Source of the DNA: Ypsolopha sequella
Lineage: Eukaryota; Arthropoda; Insecta; Lepidoptera; Ypsolophidae
Length of the DNA stretch: 64,000 nt
NCBI GenBank assembly: GCA_934047225.1
Contig: OW203983.1
Span: 42,838,310 to 42,902,309 of the forward strand
Reading direction: 5' to 3'
This document shows, piece by piece, positions 1 through 9,706 of this stretch (its first letter is position 1; every line of letters begins with the position of its first letter). The translations under genes and the position numbers were made by a program. The notes beneath the pieces are model-generated. The model was not told the DNA's origin, searched no databases, and saw only the letters and a list, made by a program, of their open reading frames with translations.

Positions 1-820
1 AATGTCTTTATATCTTTATGTCAAACCTGTGATTTCCTGCGCACATGATAGGCGCGCTGCAAACAGCGGTATTGACGTTTTCATCGATGAACTTTTCCAC
101 CATACCCGTAACACCAAATGTTTTTTGTAAACACTAGATATACCAGCCTGCAATGCACATACTGAACGCTTACGAGGGCATTATGTGATTTCACACCTTG
201 TTAATTGTAAACAGAGGGACAGTATTAACCCATTAACATATTTTCATACAATGCCTATCCCTATAGGCATACTATCACAACACATATCAAAATGTATAAG
301 TTATATGACAGTAAAATGTATGACATACTATAAACTTGTACTATAAGAACTTTTCTTGTGACAGTAAATCCATTAAAATCACTTTTGCGGTGACAGTCCT
401 TCTACTGACACTTACACCACTAAAAAAAAAAAACGAAAAATATGAAAAAGAAAATCATGGTACAGGAAAAATATAGCGGTTGAGAAATTCACGAAACCGA
501 AATGACAAAATTTAATTTTCTGTTCCCATAACGGAACTACGAAACCCGAGTGCGCGAGTCTCAATCGCACTTGACCGTTTTTTTTTTGTAAATTATGTTA
601 TATCTATTTTAAAGCAAGCTTAAGAAAAATGTTGAACAGTAAGTTGGAGCTGTCCGTCTGTCTCTAGCAGATGTAGTGAACTGTCTACGTCTAAACCCTC
701 TTCATGTCTCAAACTGTTGGGGCAGTAAATCTCGAAAGAATGCAAAAGTGACGGTTTCGTTACATTGTTACTTTGGACTCGACTCGTTCACAACGGTAAC
801 ACAATGGTAACTAGTGACAC
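1..820. other. AT-rich stretch without a gene
   Basis: I see no supported gene. A short palindrome lies at 251-270 (8-bp arms ATGCCTAT/ATAGGCAT around a 4-base loop). Around 523-585 there is a degenerate end of the dispersed lepidopteran repeat that carries ACGGAAC followed by GCGCGAGTC and TCGCACTTG. Confidence 0.5.
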
Positions 821-823
821 AAT

Positions 824-1604
824 ATAATGAATAGAAAATCACTTGTGCTATCCCACAAATTTATTTTTGTATTTTCATTTATTTTTATTATAATGAACTA
901 TTACCCTCACTACAAAAATGTGTTTTCACACCACCTGCTCGACAATGTCCAATTACATATCATGCAACCTCAACGTAAAGTAACGCATTATATCTCAAGG
1001 GATATAAAGTTATATGAAAATCCCTTGGGATTAAAAGTGATTTAAATTTGGAACGTCAAATTCGTGTGGAAAATCGTGGAAAACAAATGCCCATATGGGA
1101 TTGTAAAGAGGTTTGTTCGAAAATCGAACTGGCCACCATAGGCAGAATTCAACAAAAAGAAAAAAAGCGTTTACAAAGAATGTGAAACAAAAGACGGGTT
1201 TTTGGTGCTGTGATTGTCAGTAAATTTTATTGAATTATTAATGTTGATAAAAAATGTCGAGCTTTTTGTTATCTCGCCGAAGGTGTGAAAAGTAGAGTAT
1301 GCTCCTCTGGAATAAAGCCTGTCTTTGTCTTGGGCAGCTTGAACCCCTCGCTTTACTCAGGACTCTATATAACTAGTCCCTCGTTACGCTCAGGGTTCAA
1401 TATGCCGCCCGTGACGTAAGACACTGCTTTATTCCCTTAGTGCATAATTTACTATAGTGTCATTGATCGCACTGGCTGATGCAAACTATTTATTGTGTAA
1501 TTAAGATCTTATATTAATTCCTTTGATAATGCCATAAAGGCAAAACCGGTCAAGAAGTATTAAATAAATTTGTGGGATAGTACAAGTGATTTTCTGTTCA
1601 TTAT
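824..1604. mobile_element. 781-bp element with 43-bp terminal inverted repeats
   Basis: The left end (824-866) and the reverse complement of the right end (1604-1561) match over about 43 bases with two differences; both begin ATAATGAA and run through AAAATCACTTGT and CTATCCCACAAATTTATT. No transposase is visible inside, so it looks like a non-autonomous DNA transposon. It contains the hairpin at 1309-1435. A 72-codon reading frame starting inside the left repeat has no recognisable domain. I found no clear target-site duplication. Confidence 0.6.
1309..1435. repeat. imperfect hairpin with TCGTTACGCTC-type tip
   Basis: GGAATAAAGC at 1309 pairs with GCTTTATTCC ending at 1435. Inside, TTGAACCCC pairs with GGGTTCAA. 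The inner part contains CCCTCGCTTTACTCA and CCCTCGTTACGCTCAGGG, so the tips resemble those of the Crypton right-end hairpin near 19475 and the dispersed element at 46570. Confidence 0.55.
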
Positions 1605-2700
1605 GTATTGCAAGTTCCACCAAGTGCCAACAATCAACAGTGTAAACATTCTAGTGACACAACGACCGGTTTTGTTTATTAAAGTTAGATAAGTTTTATT
1701 TTGTTCGTCTCGAAATTCACAATAAAATAATACCTAGTATTAGTAGGTGTTTAAATAGTGAAGGTAATACATTTTTTTTTATCGAATCTATCGATTTGCC
1801 AGGACTTAAAAGAATAATGCTCTGAGCCACTTTTCTCCGTCTTGTATTTCAAAAATTGTTACTGCCCAGCTCTATTTAAACAAAGCGCAGTAAAATAAAA
1901 CTAAAAATCATCGGTCACATCTATTATATTTATTAAATATAATAAAAAAGTAGAAACCTGTGTCTATAGATTGAATTAAAGTAATAAAATAGAAAGAGCG
2001 TTATTTAAAAGATTTTTAGATTTTTTTTCTGTCTGTCTGTTCGCGCACATCTCCAAAATCACTAAACGGATTTTGTGTAGTTTTTACAGGACGTAATTTG
2101 GGTTAGAACAAAGGATTTGGTCATTTAGAAATAAAGGTTATTAAAAATTAGAAACTTTGGGAATTTACTTCTCTACTGTTAGAAGTTATATATATAACAA
2201 ATGTGTATAATAATAATTCTTGGTGATGAAAGCCTATAGACGTCGCGAAGAAATGTATAACAAAAAAATAACAAAATAACTTTAGTTAGAATTATGTAGC
2301 ATATACAATTTTATAACATAAAGCATCAACAGGTGGCTCTGTTCAATATTAGAACGCGCATAAATAAATATTTAATTATTTTAAATAGCGTCATCTATTT
2401 TGGTAAACAAAAAGTTTTTACTCAAAAATTCTTATAATGTGGTCATTATTTTGACAACCTTCTTTGACCAAAGTCCACCTTTCCGCGCTATTTGGATAGG
2501 CAATAGCAAAGTTGTACAGAATTTCATTGCTTGTGAGTTTTAGCCACCAGCAATTTCCTTTGGAAATCTATTATTGTGGAGTTTTTTTTCAGCATCCAGG
2601 TCATCGTATGTTCTCTGGTGGAACTAACTCGGGTGCAGAATAGTTTTTGAGAAAGATAAAACGATAATGTAACATACACGTAGTGCCATCTAGTGCTGCA
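1605..2700. other. no gene; dispersed-repeat debris
   Basis: AT-rich. Around 2028-2080, CTGTCTGTCTGTTCGCGC followed by CATCTCC and AACGGATTTTG is a form of a very common lepidopteran dispersed repeat. Reading frames here and to 2984 are short and show no domain. Confidence 0.4.
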
Positions 2701-2704
2701 TAGC

Positions 2705-2790
2705 AAAAGAACAAATAGGGCTTTTTATATGGTTTACCTTCATCGTTCAGCAATTGGTTAGTATAGAAATATATATTATACATTCTAAAA
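2705..2790 (-). repeat. fragment of a tRNA-derived SINE body
   Basis: GGGCTTTTT followed by TTCATCGTTCAGCAATTGGT and AGTATAGAA aligns by eye with the bodies of the SINEs at 58697-58908 (TTCACCGTTCAGCAAGTGGT) and 61475-61678. The tRNA-like head is missing. Strand is taken from the two copies that retain heads. Confidence 0.45.
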
Positions 2791-3242
2791 CCACCGCCCT
2801 TGCCAAAATAATGACTTGTACATACAATCATTTTTGAGTAAGCATTTACTTCAGTTTTGGCCTTTGTTTCAGCTTGTCCAAGGCTGCAATGTAGACCGCG
2901 CTGTGTATAAGCGCAGCCAGCAACGCAGTCATTACAGACCGCGGCAGTAATGTACTCAGTATAATGCGAATTTAGTTGCAGCAATTATTGTATAACAGAT
3001 AGTGATACCATCTTTGATGTAACGGGTTAAGTACTATAATAACTGAAAATTGTAAAACTGTGTATATTCAATTATATTAAAGAAAATAGCTGCGTCTGTC
3101 TGTCCCATGATGATATTCCAAAAAAATAGCGGTGTAGGATAATAATAAAAAAAAAGGTTTTTTTTCCGGATCGGGTTTTGATGCGGTTACCGCTGTACGA
3201 TCCTCAGCAATGAGACTGGATTATAAAGAAAGAAGAAAAGAA

Positions 3243-3475
3243 AAGAAAGGCTGCTGGACATAAGCCTTTCCAGGACTTTGCCACTCCCGGCGGTCATCCT
3301 GGAAGAATTGCCCATACTCACACACGCTGGGCAGGCGAGTTGGTGAGCGCGGTGCTGGAACCCTCGCACCAGTGACGCCGCTGTCCGTCACCAGTCTGTT
3401 CCATATAAGGCCCGGCTATTAGGGATGGATATACCGCCATCCATCGGCCCCAGGCATGGTGGGCCTCCTGGTTTT
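3243..3475 (-). pseudogene. probable LINE 3' end, degenerate
   Basis: GGCTGCTGGACATAAGCC at 3250 followed by about 220 bases of GC-richer sequence is characteristic of minus-strand 3' ends of a common lepidopteran LINE (CTGCTGGACATAGGCCTC type). Reading the minus strand gives fragments such as VAKSWKGL near the end, with stops. 5'-truncated and decayed. The clade is uncertain. Confidence 0.45.
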
Positions 3476-3910
3476 TTGCCTGTAAACTGTCCTCTTACTC
3501 TACCACCTGTTATCCGTAATATATATTATACTTATTTTTCTCTTTGTGTAGGATTACTTTGATAAATGTGATTTTCCTATCGAGATGGTTTTCCTGGAAG
3601 AAATTTCTTATTAGAGATAAGTTTGCCAATGTGCATTTCTTTTCTCTGTTATCAATTTTGTAGTAAGTTTTGTTGTGTGTACTAAATAATAAAGAATATC
3701 AGCGCCCAGACCAAACGGCTGGACCTAGAACTTGAAATTTAGGTTGAAATTCAAAATTTTATATTTCTCAAGTTACACAAACAGACAAACATTTTACTTT
3801 ATATTTATGTATAAAGATTTAAACTCAAGCTCATTTTCAACTCATAACTCACTTCCGAAACGTAATTTCCTAAAGCTTTATTAGTTCTTACTAATATAAC
3901 AATGTCTTAC

Positions 3911-4110
3911 TTCAAATATCCGCTGTTTAATGTCTCTGCACCCAAACTTTGTGTCCTTGTAATGAGCCACTTGGCCTGACGCCCGCACTATTCTTGGCAG
4001 ACACGGCGACTCGTCTATTGCTGGCAAGCTGGAAAAGTAGCTTCGATTTGAGTATGGACTTTTAAAATTAACCACGCCATTAACATCACCTATCTTGGCT
4101 GCCTTATCTT
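3911..4110 (-). CDS. candidate host-gene exon (unidentified)
   Basis: On the minus strand an open frame encodes about 66 residues of well-mixed composition including SSLPAIDESPCLPRIVRAS and GQVAHYKDTKFGC. It ends at GAA|GTAAGA (donor at 3910-3905), a strong splice-donor match. Upstream, a T-rich tract (about 4145-4112) ends in CCTGAAG, a possible but weak acceptor. Nearby AT-rich DNA gives no comparable frames. I do not recognise the protein; it could also be an unfamiliar transposon exon. Boundaries are guesses from splice signals only. Confidence 0.35.
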
Positions 4111-4189
4111 CTTCAGGACATGAAACGTGAAAAAATGAAAAAACGTTTATTTGTCTCATAAAAGAAAAACTATAAGTAATTAATTACAT

Positions 4190-4645
4190 AGTATCACTAC
4201 ACTCCATACTAGAATACTCTGTGTATTAGAGTGTAGTTTCTTCCAAATGTTCTTTAAAAAACAATCAATATAATAACAAACGCATGCATTAGATATTAAA
4301 GATAATAATAATTTAAACTTAATAAAGAATTGATTAACATTTAAAATTCAATTTAAGTTATAAGTATGATTAAGTTATAGCAAAAACAAAAATTAAAATA
4401 ATTTTAACAATTATAATAGAAAACGCATGCATAAAAAATTCAAGATAATAATTACTTGAACTCAATTTTAAGAATGGATTATCATTTCAAATTCAATTTT
4501 AGTTATAAATGTGATTAAATTAGAGCAAAGAAAAACACAAATAAAAATAAAAAATCTTATTACACAGTATAATAAGTATATGTATGTATTAATGCATAAT
4601 TTTAATTTTAATAATTTTAATTATAATTTAATTTTAATAAACATA
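4190..4645. repeat. AT-rich block with two ~143-bp direct repeats
   Basis: Two adjacent related segments begin CGCATGCAT at 4281 and 4424. Each continues through AAGATAATAAT, TTCAATTT, AGTTATAA and GATTAA, then an A-rich stretch. The second ends just before the degenerate reverse-transcriptase copy starting near 4646, so the repeats may belong to that element or to its insertion site. Confidence 0.5.
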
Positions 4646-5827
4646 AGTTCACCGTCAAAACTGATTTATAGAAATCACCTTCTCAAATCAGCCGTTGGCT
4701 GCCAACAAAGTGACCCTATCGGCCCGGCAATCTTCAGTTTAGCCATGCATCCCATTGTCACCAGTCTGAATTTAAAATATAACGTTTGGTATCTAGACGA
4801 CGGCATCATCGGAGGTCATGCGACCTCGGTATTAGAAGATTTGGAGAATTTAATACGGAAATTCGAACTTATAGGCCTAAATCTTAATAGTTGCGCCAGA
4901 CATAAAAGTTCTAACCAAAGCGTCGCTGCGCCTCCTTGGTGCACCAATTTTAGACGACGCTACCCTATATTATGTAAAATTTAAAATTATATATGACTTG
5001 ACCGAGGCCAGGAATGCTTGGTCATACCTTAAGTACCTTACACTCACAAAAGCTATGGGACGAGCCCCTCTGCCGCCAAGTCCAGGAAATTCTTTTAAAA
5101 ACTGTGACAAACTCTGTAGATCGGGCGTTTCCTGGCCAGATTTGGAAAGTATAGTGGCTACACGCAATACTATCGCCTTATATTGGTTCCTTGCTAGACC
5201 GCACCACTTTCTCACTGGCCATCGGACTGCGACTAGGCTATAATCTTAATGAGCTACATCTCTGTCGTTGCGGGGAAATAGTCAATCGCCTCCGTCACCT
5301 TGGCCTGTCGTGTCAGCGTAGAACTGACCACCTGCCCCGCCACGCCAGTATCAACGACATCATCCGTCGGTCTCTTGCCAGCGTCAACGTTCCTACCATT
5401 CAAGAACCGAAAGCCCTACTTCGCGACGATGGTAACAGACCCAACGGGATGTTACTGATACCCTGGAAGAACGGGAGGTCTCTAGTGTGGGACGCGACTT
5501 GTGTCAACACAGTTGCTCCTTCCCACCTAAAGGCGACCGCCTCATAGGCTAGGGCGGGGGCAGTGTCTGCCGAGAAAATGAAACGGCGCACGTATGCAGC
5601 CCTTGGTGCAGGCTACATATTTTTGCCTTTCGGTGTTGAAGCCATGGGGGCCGGGAGCACGACATTTTTACAAAGAACAGTCGTCGCTACTAGTTGACGA
5701 CTTCGGAAACCACAGGGCTAGCGCATACTTCGGCCAAAGAATTGACTTAGCACTTAAAAGAGGTAATGCCGCTAGCGTCCTGAGTACTCTTCCCCGAGGC
5801 GACGACGAGCTAAATTTTTATCTGTAG
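4646..5827 (+). pseudogene. degenerate copy of RT/restriction-like-endonuclease retrotransposon
   Basis: A decayed relative of the intact ORF at 9707-12619. The visible pieces, in order, are an RT segment (SAVGCQQSDPIGPAIFSLAM, then VWYLDDG), a remnant of LLGAPILDD reached across an internal deletion and frameshift, LWDEPLCRQVQ, and the endonuclease region with the zinc knuckle, RHASINDIIRRSL and VWDATCVNT. A frameshift after 5545 moves the last segment (FGQRIDLALKRGN ... STLPRGDDELNFYL, stop at 5827) into another frame. The catalytic RPD of the endonuclease reads RPN here. It is 5'-truncated in the RT domain. Divergence from the intact copy suggests a separate, older lineage. Confidence 0.9.
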
Positions 5828-7080
5828 GAATTATTATTATTTAAATTAACATTATTATTATTTGCTTTTTATTATTATTTTAAGTACCTATCTGTTATTC
5901 AAGTTTGTTATTTATTAAAATGTTAGTTATTTGTGAATAAATAAATAAAATAAGTTATATCAAATAATAAGTATACATGAAAACATACAGGTTGCTAAGA
6001 TGAAGTTACGGAAGCCGGAAACTGGGGGTAATACTCTTGTTTTGACACGATGTTTTTGCGATTAAACAGTACGTCAAGCTCCTTGCACTTTAATTCAACT
6101 AGTGGCCCCGCGCGCGGTTAAACACTATGCTACGGGCCCTGAACTCCTAATATTTAGACCCATTACCCCGGTACAGTACTTACAAAACGCATTAGCCTTC
6201 TCTTTTTAATCTCGAATTAAAATTAAACTGTACAAGATTACTGGTCAGATGACCCAGATACAGAAGAAATCAAATATTCAATTATAAAAATAAAATTGCA
6301 ATATTAATGGATCAGGTGGAATATCAAACTCAATTGGGTCCTTAAATATTCATTACCAATTAATTTCACGCTGGGTATTTTTTATCTTTCTTTCGATTCG
6401 CTACTTCGATGGCTATAAATCTATGGTATTATTAATATCTACTCGCACACACGCCTTCACACTGATAAATCTAGAATATAGAGGTAACGTTTACGGGTAA
6501 TAGATAAACATAGAAATATATTGTCAATTGTAGTTAGTTCCTCTATCCCATACTTTTGTGCAGAAACCAAAATACCTAAAGTCATTGTCATTTACAATGG
6601 TGAAATAAATGTATATGTTGATACTTGCTATTTTTTCCATTGCAACACAAGGAGATAAAAACTAATTAAAATTGCATTCAGAAACGTTTGACAATCACCA
6701 GGGGTTTTATAAGTTAACTCTACCAACTTAACTTGACACTTACGGTCTATTAGACTCTTTGTATCCGAAGGGTCTAATTAAGTTGGTCGTTGTAATTTCC
6801 TAAATTATTAAATATTTGTAATTTTCAGATGTTTTTCTATGTGTATTTTTATTATACAAGACCTACCTGATAACGAAATTTCAAGTTTTTAAGTCAAATG
6901 CCATATAGGTTTTTATGGCAAGCAAATTTGTATGAAAGTGATTATGTAAAGTGCAATAACTTTTTTCGCGTTGAGATAGAAGGCTAATTTTTGCACAGCA
7001 CCATGGGGCCGTAGACTCGTTCGACTCGTCCTTCTGTTTCAACTTGATAACATCTCATACGGGGCCCGAGCACAAGGGTC
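5828..7080. other. 3' tail of the degenerate element, then no gene
   Basis: To about 5960 the sequence is an AT-rich tail ending in AATAAATAAATAAAATAAG, plausible as the 3' untranslated end of the element at 4646-5827. From there to 7080 I see nothing beyond AT-rich sequence with a few GC-richer patches. Confidence 0.4.
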
Positions 7081-7186
7081 TTGACAGACGGACAGACAGA
7101 CAGACTAACAACATATAGACAGACGGGCAACTAAGTGATCCTAAAAGGGTTCCGTTTTTTTCATTTTGAGGTACGGAACCCTAGAA
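7081..7186. repeat. dispersed GGACAGACAGAC / GGTTCCGT...ACGGAACCC repeat
   Basis: GACAGACGGACAGACAGACA is followed by GGGTTCCGTTTTTT and TACGGAACCCTA, a short inverted repeat. The same motif recurs, more or less degraded, near 523, 35985, 38003, 38190, 38575, 40815, 49130 and 58430. It is a widespread lepidopteran repeat; I cannot assign it to a transposon class. Confidence 0.6.
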
Positions 7187-8287
7187 ATGACTTGACTTGA
7201 TGACCTTCTTGAAGATCCAATCAGTAAATGATTGTAATCCGAGTTCCAAGCACGCACACACACCCTGACACACTTAGATTGTAGCGGTATCCGGAAGTTA
7301 GACCAGAAGGTTGAGGGTCGGCCTTTCAGTATCAAGTACTAATTAGTATTCCGAGCTCCAGTGGAAGTATCCATGTATTATGTAACACTGGCCTTGGGGC
7401 GCCAGTTCCTCAAGGTATTAACACCCGAGACTACACATTACGATCTGACGCGGAAAGGAGACAAAATTTATTGCCTTCCTTATCTCAGTCGCTCAGTGCT
7501 GGCCGCTCATTTATGGGATGACGTCATAAAACATAATAATATGTGGTGTTCTACTAGCCAATGAGCGCTCGCTGAATGAACGGTCATTGTATTTCGTTTA
7601 GTTGATTAAAAAAGCCTAAAAAGCCGCTTTGTACTACATCAACAACGATATTAAATAAACCTCGTTGTAGACCAAGGAACTGTGCTAATCCTTTAAAATG
7701 CTCAGTGAACCATACTACATGGCCACCAATTGCATATATGCAAGAAAAACATATCTTTCAATTGGAACTAATTAAACTTCATGAAGTTGGGAGAAAATAT
7801 CTTCTTTCCTTGGTAATTGTGCCTTTGTATCTCGAATTTTATATCTTGAAGATTTTTGTGACGTCAGTCCAAAAGAAAATATCTCTTCGGCTCGGGATTT
7901 ATGATTTAAGGTAGAAACATACATCATTCACCCCGAAAGGTATGATATAATCAGAAAAATACAACATACATCAATCACCTAACAGCTACGCCATTTGGGG
8001 CTCTCTAAGTGACAAGCATTTTCCACATAAATCTCAATTAAATAGAGTATAGTGGTTATCCTGTCCGATATCTATCACTCACTTTAACTACAACGTATGC
8101 CTGTGGTAAACAACCTTTTGTTTGAAATACTTTATTTTATATTTATAATGAACCTAAAGATATTGAACTTTTTTTTTATAACAGTCGATTTATTAACAGA
8201 AACATAAAAACTTAAATAACATGAAATAAAACTAAAATTAAACCTTACAAATTTACCTATAAAACTAAAATGTCTCCTAAAGTAAAA
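7187..8287. other. no gene recognised
   Basis: Reading frames of 64 to 69 codons (7141-7335, 7361-7564, 7705-7914) show no domain and no coding-like composition. From about 8160 to 8287 the minus strand is AT-rich and would be the 3' tail of the stub at 8288-8365. Confidence 0.35.
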
Positions 8288-8365
8288 TTAAACTAAGTAA
8301 AAAATGTTGGCCAGATCGCCGCCGTCTTGTGGCAGGGTTCCCAGAATGCTGGCAGCATTTCCTTT
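8288..8365 (-). pseudogene. 3' stub of the RT/restriction-like-endonuclease family
   Basis: The minus strand encodes KGNAASILGTLPQDGGDLAN then IFYLV and a stop at 8290-8288. This matches the extreme C-terminus of the intact ORF at 9707-12619 (RGNVASILGTLPQ ... VFYL stop). Homology stops abruptly upstream, as expected for a severely 5'-truncated retrotransposon insertion. Confidence 0.8.
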
Positions 8366-9706
8366 TATAACTATAACATTTTTTTTAACTATTAATGCTA
8401 TAACATTTATATTCAAATTTACTCTAGTATTATACCTGTAAATAAAACTATTGACAATTAAATTTTTAATTAAATTAAGTGCAGGAAATAAAAAAAAATA
8501 TGTAAAAATAAATAAAAACAAAGCACAGGTAATTAGAGCGAGAAGTAAGGCCAAGGCAACAGGCTAAATTTTAGGTTCAAGCAAAAAAAAATTAAAATAT
8601 GGCCAAAGTAAGGACAATTCATTTAAAAAAAAAGATTAATCTCGAAGCATTTACAGGATTCAAAGGAGAGCAAAGCTCCGAAAGAAAAATGACCCCGAGA
8701 CTCTCCTTAAGGGGTAACAGAGGATCTTGGGGCGAAACGCGCATAATTATATTGTTATAAGATAATGTAATGTTATGCATTACATTACTTTTTAGTTGTA
8801 CTACATTCACAAACTTTGAAACTAGTTTACAGTCGATATGTTATGCATAAAATTACATATAATTATTTTTGAATTTATTTGAATTTATTGTCAACTGTCA
8901 AACTGTCAACACGAAAATTTTTCTGCAAAATTAATATTTATTATTTTCTAAGTAATCAGCGTACGTTTTCCGGATCAACCATCTCAAAATTACTAAGGAC
9001 CCAAAAATCATCTGCAGAGCGCCGCTGCACAATACACCAGAGGAGACCTAACATTAAAACGTGGTCGCACCAATACAAAGTGCTACACCTGCATACTCCA
9101 GGAACCTTCCGCCCGGGCACGAGCAGAAGATCGTTTCCAGCTGGCCCACAGAACCAGCGCCTACGGCCAAGCTTGCCAAGGTGTTCCGCCACAATCAACA
9201 TAAACTCCTATGACCATCATGTGACTAATCCTACGCTCCAAGCGGCGGAAATAACGTGCGGAGACACGTCAAAAGAAGCCAGATAAAACGGCTTTGATCT
9301 GATTTGGTTCCAAATTTGTCTGTTTCACACTTACCATATTAAGTATTTTCTTTGTACATAAATCATTCTAAGATAGGTATGTAATACATATTATAATTTT
9401 TTATTGAAATCACCGTCCGACGTAAGTACCGAAAAAAATATTATTTTAGGATATTTGTACATAATTTATATAAAATACGATTACTTAGGTATTTTCAAAT
9501 ATGCATATTTTTTTTTTTTTTAGAATTTAGCTGATAGGTAGTCATTATTATTCATTTACATTTATATTCAATGAATTTTTCTTAAGTTTTTAATGTCAGG
9601 CTATTTAACCATGTTATTTTAAGTTTTTTTTTTCTTTTATACGAATCTTTGTAGCTTTTTATTATTATTTAGGTGAATTTTTCTCAAATTTATACTTTTG
9701 TGTCCT
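8366..9706. other. spacer and possible leader of the intact retrotransposon
   Basis: 8366-8880 is AT-rich apart from a GC-richer patch at 8640-8750. A 135-codon frame at 8879-9286 lacks a recognisable domain. It overlaps a GC-richer segment (8960-9290) that could belong to the element's 5' leader. 9300-9706 is T-rich. I cannot place the element's 5' end. Confidence 0.35.

Noticed and set aside
827..1045. 72-codon frame starting in the inverted repeat
   Set aside because: AT-driven, hydrophobic by composition, no homology recognised; its start lies inside a transposon terminal repeat.
8879..9286. A first ORF (ORF1) of the intact retrotransposon
   Set aside because: No RNA-binding or zinc-finger motif, a minus-strand frame of similar quality overlaps it, and R2-type elements usually have one ORF; left as possible leader.
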